Shown: positions 1-10,143, counted from the stretch's first letter. The stretch: 64,000 bases of DNA from Gemmatimonadota bacterium (GCA_022710485.1 JAKLGU010000001.1:1-64000), one strand, 5' to 3'. The notes: generated by a model not told the origin, from the sequence alone. Translations and numbers: made by a program.

Positions 1-1067
1 CGATCCCGCCGGCCCGTGCCTGGGCCGATATCGACCTTGGCGCCCTCGTCGCCAACGCCCGGACCGTGCTCTCGGTCTCCGGCTCCCGACTCTTACCCAT
101 GGTCAAGGCCAACGCCTACGGCATCGGTGCCGCAGAGGCGACCCGCGCGCTCGAGCCGCTCGACCCCTGGGGCTACGGCGTGGTCGCCGTAGAGGAGGGG
201 GTGGCGCTCCGCCGGTCCGGCATCCGGAGGCCGATCATCGTGTTCGGGCCGGTGACAGACGAAGGGGCGGACGCATGCATGCACGACGACCTCCGTCCCG
301 TCATCGGCGATCTCGAGGCGCTCAGGCGCTGGCGGGCGAGGGGTGATCGCCCGTTTCACGTCGAAATCGACACCGGCATGGCTCGCCTCGGCTTGCCGTG
401 GCGAGACCGCGAACTGCTCGGCGAAGCGGGGAGGCTCCTGATCTCCGCGCACGGGTGGGAGGGGATCTTCACCCACTTTCATTCCGCGGATACCGACCTG
501 GAGTCGGTCGTGACGCAGTGGGACCGGCTCAACACCGTCGTCAACTCCCTGCCGCGACGCCCTGCGATGGTGCACGCCGCGAACAGCGCGGCCGCACTGC
601 AGGGGGCCCGGTTCGCCGGCGACCTGGTGCGCCCGGGCATCTTCCTGTACGGTGGAGCGGCCGGCGCGAGGACGCCCGAGACGGTGGTGCGGTTGCGGGC
701 GCCGGTGGTCGCGACCCGTCGGCTGGCACCGGGGGACACCGTCAGCTACAGCGCCACCTGGCGTGCCGCCCGGCCCACCACCGTCGTCACCATCGCGGCC
801 GGGTACGCCGACGGAGTGCCCCGTTCGCTCGGCGGGAAGGGCAGCGTGGAAATCGCCGGCGCAGTCCACCCGATCGCGGGGCGGGTGACCATGGACTTCA
901 CGATGGTGGACGTCGGCGACGCGGACCCGCCGATCGGCACGACCGCCACTTTCTTCGGCGGCGCGATTTCGCTCGATGCGCAGGCGGCCGCGGCGGGCAC
1001 GATCAGTTACGAACTCCTGACGGGGCTCGGTCCGCGGGTGTCCCGGCGATACGGAGGGAACGGATGA
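1..1067 (+). CDS. alr: Alanine racemase, 5' end cut by the window edge
   Basis: PLP-dependent interconversion of L- and D-alanine in the cytoplasm, supplying D-Ala for peptidoglycan. The reading frame is open from base 3 (ADIDLGALVANARTVL), the usual alanine racemase start region, so only a few N-terminal residues are missing. The PLP lysine lies in MVKANAYGIGA and the second catalytic base, tyrosine, in VSYSATWRA. The visible part is about 354 residues, close to the family's usual length. Its stop overlaps the next start in an ATGA junction. Confidence 0.95.
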   Translation, partial: IPPARAWADIDLGALVANARTVLSVSGSRLLPMVKANAYGIGAAEATRALEPLDPWGYGVVAVEEGVALRRSGIRRPIIVFGPVTDEGADACMHDDLRPVIGDLEALRRWRARGDRPFHVEIDTGMARLGLPWRDRELLGEAGRLLISAHGWEGIFTHFHSADTDLESVVTQWDRLNTVVNSLPRRPAMVHAANSAAALQGARFAGDLVRPGIFLYGGAAGARTPETVVRLRAPVVATRRLAPGDTVSYSATWRAARPTTVVTIAAGYADGVPRSLGGKGSVEIAGAVHPIAGRVTMDFTMVDVGDADPPIGTTATFFGGAISLDAQAAAAGTISYELLTGLGPRVSRRYGGNG

Positions 1068-1318
1068 ATCAGCATTTCATGTCGCTGGTGCTCGGGCTCG
1101 CCCAGCAGGCGGAGGGAGCGCTCGCCGGGAAGCTGCCCCCGGGGGCCGAGGGACTCAGCGCCGCCGACGCCCGCCAGGTCGGGCAGGCGCTCATCGACAC
1201 GCTCGGGATGCTCCAGCAGAAGACGGCCGGGCGACTCGACCCGGACGAACAGAAGCTGCTCGATGAAGTGCTGACGGCCCTCCGGTTCCGATTCGTCCAG
1301 GGGGCGTCGGCGCAATGA
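1064..1318 (+). CDS. DUF1844 family protein
   Basis: An 84-residue helical protein of unknown function. The MNQHFMSLVLGLAQQAEGAL start followed by a GQALIDTLGMLQQKT segment and an LLDEVLTALRFRFV tail matches the DUF1844 pattern as I recall it. No signal peptide or catalytic motif is visible. It overlaps alr by 4 bases upstream and deoB by 4 bases downstream (ATGA both times), so it is translated as part of that operon. In other genomes DUF1844 genes often sit beside housekeeping genes; no biochemical role can be claimed. Confidence 0.75.
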   Translation: MNQHFMSLVLGLAQQAEGALAGKLPPGAEGLSAADARQVGQALIDTLGMLQQKTAGRLDPDEQKLLDEVLTALRFRFVQGASAQ

Positions 1319-2484
1319 GCCGTCGCGCCGCGATCATCGTGCTCGACGGGCTCGGCATCGGACAGGCACACGACGCCGATGCCTACGGTGACACCGGCAG
1401 CGACACGCTCGGCAACACTCTCCGCGCCTCGGGTGGCCTGCGGCTGCCGCACCTCGAGGCGCTCGGGTTGGGCAACTGCGCCACGCTGGCCGGTGTGCCG
1501 TCGGTTGCCGCACCAACGGCGGCGTGGGGCACCTGCCAGCCGGTCGGGGCGGGAAAGGACTCCACGACAGGGCACTGGGAAATCTGCGGCCTGCCGCTCG
1601 AGCACCCATTCCCGACCTATCCGGGTGGATTCCCGCCGGAGCTGGTGGCGGAATTCGCGAGCCGCACCGGCCGAGGGGTCATTGGCAACAAGGCCGCCTC
1701 GGGCACAGCCATTCTCGACGAACTGGGCGAGGAACACCGGCGGACCGGCGCCTGGATCGTGTACACCTCCGCAGACAGCGTCTTCCAGGTCGCCGCCCAC
1801 CAGGAGGTGGTGCCACTGGAGGAGCTGTACGCCGCGTGCCAGGCGGCCCGGGACCTGCTCCGCCCGCCGCACGGCGTGTCCCGGGTCATCGCACGGCCCT
1901 TCGTCGGGTCGCCCGGCGCCTGGACCCGGACCGCTCACCGGAAGGATTTCAGCTCGCCGCCGCCGGGGCCGACCCTGCTCGACCGGCTTGCCGACCGGCA
2001 CGTGCCGAGGCTTGGGATCGGCAAGGTGGACGACCTGTTTGCCGGCCGGAACATCGCGAGCGTGCACGCCGCCACGAACACCGAGGGATACCACCTGATC
2101 TGCTCGGCGCTGGAGGCGATGCCACGGGGGCTGATCTTCGCGAACATCCTCGAATTCGACCAATCGTGGGGGCACCGGAACGACGTCACCGGCTTCCTCG
2201 GCGGGCTACACGAACTCGACCGGGCGCTCCCCGGGATGTTGGGGCGGGTGCGGGAGGAGGACCTCGTTATCTTTACCGCGGACCACGGGAACGACCCGAC
2301 GACACCGTCCACCGACCATTCGCGTGAACGGGTGCCCCTGCTTGTGTACGGACCCCGCGTGCGACCTGTGGCCCTGGGGGAGCGCGCCACCTTCGCCGAC
2401 ATCGGCCAGACGGTCGCGGAGTACCTCGGCGCCGCCCCACTGGACGCCGGCCGCTCATTCCTGGGAGAGATCCTGGATGGCTGA
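1315..2484 (+). CDS. deoB: Phosphopentomutase
   Basis: Interconverts (deoxy)ribose 1-phosphate and 5-phosphate, linking nucleoside salvage to the pentose phosphate pathway. The 389-residue protein is an alkaline-phosphatase-superfamily metalloenzyme. Metal-binding motifs are LDGLGIG near the N-terminus and FTADHGNDPTTPSTDHSRE near residue 325, and the PVGAGKDSTTGHWE loop holds the phospho-acceptor threonine. The cdd start lies 8 bases inside its 3' end, which makes a nucleoside salvage pair. Confidence 0.93.
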   Translation: MSRRAAIIVLDGLGIGQAHDADAYGDTGSDTLGNTLRASGGLRLPHLEALGLGNCATLAGVPSVAAPTAAWGTCQPVGAGKDSTTGHWEICGLPLEHPFPTYPGGFPPELVAEFASRTGRGVIGNKAASGTAILDELGEEHRRTGAWIVYTSADSVFQVAAHQEVVPLEELYAACQAARDLLRPPHGVSRVIARPFVGSPGAWTRTAHRKDFSSPPPGPTLLDRLADRHVPRLGIGKVDDLFAGRNIASVHAATNTEGYHLICSALEAMPRGLIFANILEFDQSWGHRNDVTGFLGGLHELDRALPGMLGRVREEDLVIFTADHGNDPTTPSTDHSRERVPLLVYGPRVRPVALGERATFADIGQTVAEYLGAAPLDAGRSFLGEILDG

Positions 2485-2869
2485 CGCGATGCTCGAGGCG
2501 GCGCGCGCCGTGCAGCGGCTGGCGTATGCGCCGTATTCCGGATTCCGGGTCGGCGCCGCGCTCGAGGGGACCGATGGCCGAGTGTTCCTGGGGTGCAACG
2601 TGGAAAATGCGTCCTACGGACTGACCATCTGCGCCGAGCGCGCCGCGCTCGTGTCCGCCGTCTCCGCGGGCGTCCGCCAGTTCCGGAGAATCGTGGTGGT
2701 CAGCGACAGCGACCCACCGGCGTCGCCCTGCGGGGCGTGCCGGCAGATGCTCGCCGAATTCGGGCTCGCCCTCCTCGTGGAGGCGGTCGGGCCCGCGCAG
2801 GCGCAGCGCTGGGTCCTGTCCGAGCTGTTGCCGGATGCTTTCACCTCGCACCGTCTCGAGGCACCTTGA
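2477..2869 (+). CDS. cdd: Cytidine deaminase
   Basis: Zinc-dependent hydrolytic deamination of cytidine and deoxycytidine to uridine forms. The 130-residue protein is the short tetrameric type. CAERAA carries the zinc cysteine and catalytic glutamate, and PCGACRQ carries the other two zinc cysteines; NVENASYG is the substrate loop. The ATG at 2477 was chosen because it gives the family's normal N-terminus (AVQRLAYAPYSGFRVGAAL). It overlaps deoB by 8 bases and the following lipoprotein gene by a TTGA junction. Confidence 0.95.
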   Translation: MADAMLEAARAVQRLAYAPYSGFRVGAALEGTDGRVFLGCNVENASYGLTICAERAALVSAVSAGVRQFRRIVVVSDSDPPASPCGACRQMLAEFGLALLVEAVGPAQAQRWVLSELLPDAFTSHRLEAP

Positions 2870-4098
2870 ACGTTCTCTTCCGCCGGTTCACCCTCCGGCG
2901 ATTCGCCCTCGGCGCCTGCGGCGCCGCCCTGGTGGGGTTGCTCGGGTGCACCGAGGACTTCACTACGCCGGGTTACTGCCCGCAGACCTGTCCAGGCGGC
3001 AATATCGTCATCCGGGACACGGTCATTGACGCGGTGGTGGACGGCGACAGCAGCTATTTCGGGTATCTGGCGCCCGGTGAGGGCACCGGGTTGCTCGTCT
3101 CGACCGCGGAGCCGGCCGATCAGTACCTGACCGCGATGCGGTTCGGCGCATTTCCCGATTCGGTCCGGATCGGCGATTCCCTCTACGCCTTCGTCGTCGA
3201 CAGCGTCGGCATCTCCCTTGGGGTGCTCGCCCGGGACCCGGACGCCACGGGGATCGCGCTCCAGGTGTACCGGGCCCCCGTCACGGTCGACAGCGGGATC
3301 ACCTTCGCCGAGGTGGCCGGATACGTCGTCCCTGCGACTTTCCTCGACAGCATTACCGTGCCGGATACGCTGGAGAACGGAAACGTGCAGGTGGTGTTCC
3401 GCGGCGCCGACCTGGTCAAGGTCGCGATCCCGGCCGCGGACAGCGGCGTCATCGCCCTCGCGGTATCGGTCACGGCGGATTCCGCCACGGGGGTGGAACT
3501 GGGAAGCACCACGGCGGCCGGCTTCCTGCCAAGGATCACCTGGTACATCAGCGTGCCCGAGGTGGATTCCACCAAGCAACCCGCCCCGATCCAGCGCGTC
3601 CCGACGTTCGACACCTACGTGCAGCAGAACCCTCCCGCGCCCGATCCGGACGTGCTGCAGGTGGGCGGGGCACCGTCGGCGCGCTTCATCGTGCGCTTCA
3701 GCATCCCCGACAGCGTCATCGTCGGCGTGGAGATTCTGCGCGCGGAACTCCTGCTGACCCCAACCACGCCCATCGCCGGCGTCCCTGGGATCGGGACGAC
3801 GATCACCGCCCGCGGCGTCCTGAGCGACCAGGGTGGCAAGTCGCCCCTGGTCCCGCTCCTCGCCTCCACCACGGCCGTGACGGTCGGGTCCGCCGACAGC
3901 GTCACGGTCGAAGTGATCGACCTGGTGCGCACTTGGCAGGTGATCGAAGGGACGCGCCCGGCGCAGGCTTTCTTCCTTTCGCTGCAGCCCGAGGCGTCGT
4001 CGTTCACCCTGCCGGTCTTCGCCTCCACCCGCAGCCCCTCCGGAGCCCCGCGGCTTCGCCTGACGTACGTGTATCCGCTGGACTTCGAGGAGCCCTGA
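2866..4098 (+). CDS. Predicted lipoprotein with DNRLRE-like C-terminal region
   Basis: A 410-residue secreted protein of unknown function. The TTG start overlapping the cdd stop (TTGA) gives a short basic N-terminus, a hydrophobic stretch and a lipobox LLGC with Cys28, so it is probably lipid-anchored in the envelope. The rest is rich in short beta-strand-like segments. The C-terminal part (about residues 245-410: PTFDTYVQQN, ARFIVRFSIPDSV, ILRAELLLTP, LRLTYVYP) resembles DNRLRE-type domains that cap surface proteins; that resemblance is from memory. Its stop abuts the start of the next envelope protein, so the two probably act together. Confidence 0.75.
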   Translation: MNVLFRRFTLRRFALGACGAALVGLLGCTEDFTTPGYCPQTCPGGNIVIRDTVIDAVVDGDSSYFGYLAPGEGTGLLVSTAEPADQYLTAMRFGAFPDSVRIGDSLYAFVVDSVGISLGVLARDPDATGIALQVYRAPVTVDSGITFAEVAGYVVPATFLDSITVPDTLENGNVQVVFRGADLVKVAIPAADSGVIALAVSVTADSATGVELGSTTAAGFLPRITWYISVPEVDSTKQPAPIQRVPTFDTYVQQNPPAPDPDVLQVGGAPSARFIVRFSIPDSVIVGVEILRAELLLTPTTPIAGVPGIGTTITARGVLSDQGGKSPLVPLLASTTAVTVGSADSVTVEVIDLVRTWQVIEGTRPAQAFFLSLQPEASSFTLPVFASTRSPSGAPRLRLTYVYPLDFEEP

Positions 4099-5241
4099 GT
4101 GCGACGCATCGTGGTGGGACTCGTACTCCTGTGCGGGGTCAGCGGCCGCGCGGCGGCGCAGTCGAGCATCTTCGACGCGCGAGGGCTGGGCATCCCGCAG
4201 CCGCCGATCTCGGTGCGCGCCGTGGGCATGAACGGGAGCGGCAGCATGCTGGACGGGATGTCGGGGACCAACCCCGCGGCCATCACCTCCATCATCGGGC
4301 TCAGCGTGGGGTTCAACGTCTTCCAGAACTGGCGGTCAAGCACCTCTCCCGGCGGTGAGGGATCGGGATCCGACGCCGGGGTCCCCCTGGTGACGGTGGT
4401 GAACCGGATCAAGGAGACGCCCTACTATTTCTCCGGGAGCTTCGGGTCCTACACGGACCGGGACTTCGGATTCGTGACCACCGACACGACGGTCGTCAAC
4501 GGCACGCCGGTCGGCTTTCGGGACTCGCTCGAGTCGCGCGGCGGCACGTCGGACTTCCGCCTCGCGGTCGGGTACCGCAGCGGCAAGACCATCGCGCTGG
4601 GGTTCGGCTTCCATTTCATCACGGGCTCCAACCGCTTCTACCTGAATCGCACATTCTCGGACAGCGTGTTCACTCCGGTGCGCCAGCGCTCGGAGCTGGC
4701 GTACAACGCCGTCGGCTTCAGCCTCGGCGCCGTGTACCACCCGATCGAGCCGCTCCTTCTGACCGCGACGGTGCGGCATGACGGACAGATGAACGTCGAC
4801 CGGGACTCCCTCCAGGCCTACACCTACGAGCTCCCCTGGACCCTCGCCGGCAGCGCCCAGTATCAGCTCGGCAGCCGCGGCACGATCAACGCCGAGGTGG
4901 CCTATTCCACCTGGTCGGATGCCAACGCCGAAATCGTAGCGAACGGGGGGGCGGGCGCCGACAACACGTTCAACGCGTCGCTCGGGGCGGAAATCGCCAC
5001 CTCCCCGGCGCAGCCGGGCAAGCTCCCGTTGCGCGTGGGCATCCGGACCAGGCAGCTGCCCTTTCCCCTGGCGCCTGGCCAGCAGCCGTCCGAATTCAGC
5101 GTCGCCGCCGGCACCGGCGTGCGCTTCGCGAAGGGGCACGCCGCCGCCGACTTGGCGCTCCAGCGCCTGTGGCGGAAGGCGGACGGCGGATTCTCGGAAG
5201 ACGCCTGGATCCTCTCCCTCGGCATGACTCTGAAGCCCTGA
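4099..5241 (+). CDS. Predicted outer-membrane beta-barrel protein (FadL/PorV-like)
   Basis: A 380-residue protein starting at a GTG that directly follows the previous stop. A signal peptide (VGLVLLCGVSGRAAAQ) ends in AAAQ. The mature start, SVRAVGMNGSGSMLDGMSGT followed by NPAAIT, follows the R-A-x-G-M-x-G...NPA pattern common to FadL/PorV-type barrels. Alternating hydrophobic strands run to a final WILSLGMTLKP strand. The cargo is unknown. Pairing with the upstream lipoprotein suggests an envelope complex or an uptake/export pore. Confidence 0.72.
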   Translation: MRRIVVGLVLLCGVSGRAAAQSSIFDARGLGIPQPPISVRAVGMNGSGSMLDGMSGTNPAAITSIIGLSVGFNVFQNWRSSTSPGGEGSGSDAGVPLVTVVNRIKETPYYFSGSFGSYTDRDFGFVTTDTTVVNGTPVGFRDSLESRGGTSDFRLAVGYRSGKTIALGFGFHFITGSNRFYLNRTFSDSVFTPVRQRSELAYNAVGFSLGAVYHPIEPLLLTATVRHDGQMNVDRDSLQAYTYELPWTLAGSAQYQLGSRGTINAEVAYSTWSDANAEIVANGGAGADNTFNASLGAEIATSPAQPGKLPLRVGIRTRQLPFPLAPGQQPSEFSVAAGTGVRFAKGHAAADLALQRLWRKADGGFSEDAWILSLGMTLKP

Positions 5242-5242
5242 C

Positions 5243-6571
5243 GTGGAACCGACACCCGCCCAGCGCCGCGTCTACATCGAGACGTACGGCTGCCAGATGA
5301 ACGTGGCGGACTCGTCGCTCATGCTCGGGACGCTCGGCCGCGAGGGGTTCGTGCCCACCGACGACCCCGAGGGCGCCGACGTGCTGCTCGTCAACACCTG
5401 CGCTGTGCGTGACAATGCCGAGCAGCGGGTCCTCGGACGGGTGGGCGAGCTGCAGCGGTTTACGCGGCCGGGGACGGTGCTCGGCGTGGTCGGCTGCATG
5501 GCCCAGCGCCTCGGCCCCGCGTTGCTGGCGCAGGTCCCTCGCGTGGACCTGGTGGCGGGCCCGGACGCGTACCGAAACCTGCCCGACCTGATCCGGCAGG
5601 CACTCGACGGCGGCCGGGTGCTGGACACCGAGTTCCGCTCCTGGGAGCACTATGAGGACGTCCCGCAGGTCCGGGAGCCGGGCCCGATGGCCTTCGTCAC
5701 CGTCCAGCGCGGCTGCGATTACAAGTGCACCTTCTGCATCGTTCCGTACACGCGCGGCCCCGAGCGAAGCCGCAGCTTGGGGGAGGTCGTCCGCGAAGTG
5801 ACCGACCTCGCGGCTGCTGGGATCTCCGAGGTCACGCTGCTCGGCCAGACCGTCAACAGCTATCACGACGGCACGCACGATTTCGGAGATCTCCTCCGCG
5901 CGGTGGGTGCCGTGGACGGCTTGCGCCGGCTTCGGTTCACCAGTCCGTACCCGACCGACTTCACGCCACGGGTCATCGAGGCCATGGCAGGCACCCAGGC
6001 GGTCTGCGAGCATGTGCACCTGCCGGTGCAGAGCGGCTCGGATGCGGTGCTCCGCCGTATGCTCCGGCGCTACACGCGCGCGCGGTACCTCGACGTGGTG
6101 GCCGAGCTGCGGGCCGCGATGCCCGGCATCACGATCTCGACCGACATCATCGTCGGGTTCCCGGGGGAAACCGAGGCGGATTTCGCCGACACCCTTTCGC
6201 TGGTGGACGAGGCAGGGTTCGACGAGGCGTATACATTCCTCTACTCGCCGCGCGACGGCACGCCGGCGGTCCGGATTCCCGGCCACGTCCCGGAGGACGT
6301 CGGCGCCGAGCGGCTCCAGCGGCTGATCGCCCACGTGCGCGCCGGGACCCGGCGCCGGAACGCGGGCCGGGTCGGCACGGTGCACGAGGTGCTCGTCGAG
6401 CGGCCGGCGCGCCGGGGCGGGCAGATGCTCGGGCGTACCCGGTCGAACCTCCTGGTCGTGTTGGACCTCTCCCCTGACAGCATCGGCGAGTATCGCACGG
6501 TGCGGCTGACGGGGACCACGGGATCCACGTTCACGGGCGCGGTCATCGCCCCCCAACTGGCGGTCCTATGA
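5243..6571 (+). CDS. miaB: tRNA-2-methylthio-N6-dimethylallyladenosine synthase
   Basis: Radical-SAM methylthiotransferase that turns i6A37 of tRNA into ms2i6A37. The 442-residue protein shows the N-terminal MTTase domain (ETYGCQMNVADS, NTCAVRDNAEQR, GVVGCMAQR: three cluster cysteines), the radical-SAM motif CDYKCTFCIVPYTRGPE near residue 157, and a C-terminal TRAM domain ending in FTGAVI. The YGCQMN and IVPYTRG signatures favour MiaB over RimO or MtaB. The start is GTG 5243. It overlaps the next gene by ATGA. Confidence 0.94.
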   Translation: MEPTPAQRRVYIETYGCQMNVADSSLMLGTLGREGFVPTDDPEGADVLLVNTCAVRDNAEQRVLGRVGELQRFTRPGTVLGVVGCMAQRLGPALLAQVPRVDLVAGPDAYRNLPDLIRQALDGGRVLDTEFRSWEHYEDVPQVREPGPMAFVTVQRGCDYKCTFCIVPYTRGPERSRSLGEVVREVTDLAAAGISEVTLLGQTVNSYHDGTHDFGDLLRAVGAVDGLRRLRFTSPYPTDFTPRVIEAMAGTQAVCEHVHLPVQSGSDAVLRRMLRRYTRARYLDVVAELRAAMPGITISTDIIVGFPGETEADFADTLSLVDEAGFDEAYTFLYSPRDGTPAVRIPGHVPEDVGAERLQRLIAHVRAGTRRRNAGRVGTVHEVLVERPARRGGQMLGRTRSNLLVVLDLSPDSIGEYRTVRLTGTTGSTFTGAVIAPQLAVL

Positions 6572-6852
6572 TCCACAACCTCGTTGAGCAGCATGTGGTC
6601 ACGGCGTACGATCAGCTGAAGGGGCATTTCCCCGGTTTCTGCGGGTGCGAAGTCTGCCGGAGCGACGTCCTGGTGTATGCCCTGAACCGGCTGCCCGCCC
6701 GGTACGTGGCGAGCGTCGAGGGCAAGGTCGTCACGGAACTCAATCTCGATAAGGATCAGACGCGGGTCACGATCGAGATCCACGTGATGGAGGGCTTCCG
6801 GAAGGTGACCCTGTCGCCCCGGTGCGGCCGGGCAGCCCGCCCGCCCAAGTGA
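6568..6852 (+). CDS. ComFB family protein
   Basis: A 94-residue soluble protein. The signature is FCGCEVCRSDVLVYALN followed by LPARYV, matching the ComFB pattern of clustered cysteines, then D..ALN.LP.RYV. In Bacillus comFB lies in the comF competence operon, and ComFB-family proteins have recently been reported as cyclic dinucleotide receptors. Here it sits between miaB (ATGA overlap) and comEC (13-base gap), so a link to DNA uptake is plausible. Direct function here is inferred only from family and position. Confidence 0.8.
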   Translation: MIHNLVEQHVVTAYDQLKGHFPGFCGCEVCRSDVLVYALNRLPARYVASVEGKVVTELNLDKDQTRVTIEIHVMEGFRKVTLSPRCGRAARPPK

Positions 6853-6865
6853 GCACCGAGGGGCC

Positions 6866-9124
6866 GTGAGGCCCCCCCTCTCCGCCTGCATTGCACTCGC
6901 CTACGGGGCCGGTCTCGCGACCGGCCTCGCGCGTTTTCCGGCCCCGATCATCCTGCCGATGCTCTTGTTCCCCGTCCTGATCGGGGAGCGCGGTCGTGCC
7001 CGGATGCTGTGCGCCGGGGCCGTCCTTCTTGGGCTCGCCGCGGGCGGTCTCGCCCGTGTGAGGGACGCGGCGAGCTGTGCCGCCACGCTGCCTGCCGGGC
7101 AGCTCGTGCTGACGCTCCGTGCCGAGGAGCCGATCGATTCGGGAGGGTCGAGAACGGAGGCCACGCTTCCCGCGGCGAACTGCGGCGGCTCCGTCGCCGT
7201 GCGGTGGCCGCGAACGCTCCGGGCACCGGCTGGGACGGAGATCGAGGCGGCCGGACGGTGGCGGCCACGCAACGGGCGCCTCGGCCGGCCATCCGGGATC
7301 CTGGTGGTCACGGATGTGCGGGAGATCGACGATCGCGCCGGAGTGTCCGACCGGCTGCGCACCGGCATCCACGAAGGCGCCGGTCGCCTCTTCGGCCGGC
7401 GCGCACCGCTGGTCGATGCCCTCGTGGTCGGCCGGCGCGGAGACCTCGACCGTGACCTGCTCGAGAATTTCGCCGCCGCCGGACTGGTGCACCTGCTTTC
7501 GATCAGCGGGTTCCACCTCGGCGTGCTGGCCGGTTGGGTGTTCGTACTCCTCCGGCTCGGCGGCGTGGGGCGCCCCCGCGCCGGGTTCGCAGCCGCCTCG
7601 TTTGCGGTGGCCTACACCGTCTTCCTCGGCTGGCCGGCGCCGGCCGCGCGCGCCGCGGCGCTCATCGTCATCCTGGCCATCGAGCGCAGCCGGCAGCGGA
7701 TGCCCCACGCCGGCGCCCTCCTCGGTACGACCGCGGTCGTCGTCCTGCTCTTCGATCCCTGGGCGGTCCTCGACCTGGGCGGGTGGCTGTCCATCGCGGC
7801 GCTCTGGGGCGCGGTGACCTTCTCGGCCTGGTCGTCGCGACGGCTCGGCAATGGCGGCGTGACGAGCACCCTCGCCACGTCCGTCGGTGCCACCCTCGCG
7901 ACCGCACCGATCACGGCGGCCGCGCTCGGCTCGGTGGCGCTCATCGGGATCGGGCTCAACCTGGTGGCGATTCCACTGGCCGCGGTCGTCGTGCCTGCAG
8001 TCATGGCGAGCCTCGCCATCGGTGCGGTGTCGGTATCGCTCGCCGCCCCGCTCGCGGCAGGGGCGGGCATCGGACTGGGGGTGCTGCAGGAGATCGCACG
8101 GTGGGGGGCGGTCGTGCCGGGCGGGCATCTCGTCGTGCCCGCGCGGCTGGCGTCGGCGGTTCCGTGGGCCGCGCTGCTCACCGCCGCAGTCTGGAGCCTG
8201 CACCGGACGACTCGTGGCGAGGCCGCCCGCCGGCTGGGCTGGGTGGGTGTGGTGGCGGTCTGGGGCTGGATCCTCGGCACGAGCCTTCCGGCTCTCCGAA
8301 TTCGACCTGACGAGGGGTCGGAACTGGCGTTACATTTTCTCGATGTGGGGCAGGGGGACGCCGCCGCCATCCGGACCCCCGCTGGGCGCTGGATCCTCGT
8401 GGACGGGGGGCCGTCGGGGCCCTCCTCCGACGCGGGCCGCAGCGTGGTGGTGCCCTTCCTCCGTCGCCACGGGGTGCGGCGGCTGGAGGCGATGGTGCTC
8501 TCCCACGCGCACGCCGACCACCTTGGGGGATTTCCGTCGGTCCTCGACCGAATTCCGGCCGGCGAGGTGATCGATCCGGCGGTGGAGAGCGCCGACCCGC
8601 TATACGCAGGGTTTCTGGCCCAGCTCGATGAACTGTCCGAGCCGTGGATGCGCGCACGACGTGGGGACGCGTTCGTGCTGGACAGCGTGCGGTTCCGGGT
8701 GCTCCACCCCGATACCGCCTGGGCCGGATGGGGGCAGGACCTCAACGAGAATTCGCTGGTGCTGCTGGTCGAGTACCGGGAGTTCCGCGCCGTGCTCGCC
8801 GGAGACGCCGGGTTTCCGGCCGAATCGGCGCTGGCGGGGCGGGTGGGGCGGGCGGACCTCCTGAAGGTGGGGCACCACGGAAGCCGCGGGTCGACCGGCA
8901 GTGCGTGGCTCGAGGAGTTGCGGCCCGCCGCCGGGATCATCAGCGTGGGCGAGGGCAACCGATACGGACACCCCGCGCCGGAGGCGATGGAACGCCTGGC
9001 CGCCGCCGCGGTGGAGGTCTTCCGTACGGATCGGGACGGCACCATCGAGGTCCGCACCGACGGCAGGACCATGACCATCCGCTCCCGCCGGGGAGTGGTC
9101 ACGCGCACAGTGAGCGAGCCATGA
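6866..9124 (+). CDS. comEC: DNA uptake channel protein ComEC/Rec2
   Basis: Inner-membrane channel that carries single-stranded DNA into the cytoplasm during natural transformation. The 752-residue protein has an N-terminal pair of hydrophobic segments with an OB-like region (to about residue 160), a multi-pass competence domain ([16 protein letters not shown] marks its start), and a C-terminal metallo-beta-lactamase domain ([36 protein letters not shown]). All three parts are present, so it looks functional. The start is GTG 6866. The next gene starts inside its stop (ATGA). Confidence 0.93.
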   Translation: MRPPLSACIALAYGAGLATGLARFPAPIILPMLLFPVLIGERGRARMLCAGAVLLGLAAGGLARVRDAASCAATLPAGQLVLTLRAEEPIDSGGSRTEATLPAANCGGSVAVRWPRTLRAPAGTEIEAAGRWRPRNGRLGRPSGILVVTDVREIDDRAGVSDRLRTGIHEGAGRLFGRRAPLVDALVVGRRGDLDRDLLENFAAAGLVHLLSISGFHLGVLAGWVFVLLRLGGVGRPRAGFAAASFAVAYTVFLGWPAPAARAAALIVILAIERSRQRMPHAGALLGTTAVVVLLFDPWAVLDLGGWLSIAALWGAVTFSAWSSRRLGNGGVTSTLATSVGATLATAPITAAALGSVALIGIGLNLVAIPLAAVVVPAVMASLAIGAVSVSLAAPLAAGAGIGLGVLQEIARWGAVVPGGHLVVPARLASAVPWAALLTAAVWSLHRTTRGEAARRLGWVGVVAVWGWILGTSLPALRIRPDEGSELALHFLDVGQGDAAAIRTPAGRWILVDGGPSGPSSDAGRSVVVPFLRRHGVRRLEAMVLSHAHADHLGGFPSVLDRIPAGEVIDPAVESADPLYAGFLAQLDELSEPWMRARRGDAFVLDSVRFRVLHPDTAWAGWGQDLNENSLVLLVEYREFRAVLAGDAGFPAESALAGRVGRADLLKVGHHGSRGSTGSAWLEELRPAAGIISVGEGNRYGHPAPEAMERLAAAAVEVFRTDRDGTIEVRTDGRTMTIRSRRGVVTRTVSEP

Positions 9125-10139
9125 TCGGAACGACCGCGGTCACGACCATCGAGCGATTCATCATCGACCAGGAGCACAAGTACCCCGAGGCCACGGGGGA
9201 ACTGTCGAACCTGCTCTACGACATCGCGCTCGGCGCCAAGCTGATCGCGGCCGCGACGCGGCGGGCCGGCCTCGTGAACATCCTCGGCGCCATGGGCAAC
9301 GTGAACGTGCAGGGCGAGGAACAGCAGAAGCTCGACGTCTTCGCCAACGAGATCCTGAAGAACGCGCTCAACCACACCGGCCGGGTCTGCGTGATGGCCT
9401 CCGAGGAGGACGACGCGCCGATCCCGATCCCGCCCGAGTATCCCGCCGGGAAATACGTCGTGCTGTTCGATCCGCTCGACGGCTCGTCCAACATCGACTC
9501 GAACGCGTCGGTCGGCACCATCTTCAGCGTCTATCGCCGGGTGTCGATGGAAGGGCGGGGCACGATGGACGACGTGCTGCAGCCGGGGCACCGCCAGGTG
9601 GCCGCGGGGTACGTGCTCTACGGGTCGAGCACCATGCTGGTCTACACCACGGGGCAGGGGGTGCACGGCTTCACGCTCGACCCGACGATCGGGGAGTTCC
9701 TGCTCTCCCATCCCAACATCAGGACGCCGGAGGTCGGCAAGTACTACAGCGTGAACGAGTCCAACTACGCGCGATGGAACCGGGGCAGCCAGATGGCGGT
9801 GCGCGGCTTCCACGGCGACACGCCGGAACGGATCAAGGGGAAGAACAGCCGGTACATCGGCGCGTTCGTCGCGGATTTCCACCGGAACCTGATCAACGGC
9901 GGGATCTTCCTTTATCCCGCGGACACGAAGAACCCGAACGGCAAGCTGCGGCTGCTCTACGAGTGCAGCCCGATGGCGTTCCTTGCCGAGCAGGCTGGCG
10001 GCGCGGCCACCGACGGCATCCGCCGCATCCTCGACCTGCAGCCCGAGTCGCTGCACCAGCGCGTGCCCCTGGCCATCGGCTCGAAGGCCGATGTCGAGTT
10101 CGTCGCGCAGACGATGAAGGAGTACGGGGCCGGCGCCAC

Positions 10140-10143
<4 letters not shown>
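9121..10143 (+). CDS. fbp: Fructose-1,6-bisphosphatase class I
   Basis: Hydrolyses fructose 1,6-bisphosphate to fructose 6-phosphate in gluconeogenesis. The 340-residue protein carries the metal-binding [13 protein letters not shown] motif near residue 115 and the substrate/metal region [20 protein letters not shown] near residue 272. Length and motifs are those of the class I enzyme. It overlaps both comEC and the mutase gene by 4 bases, so it is co-translated with neighbours of unrelated function. Confidence 0.95.
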
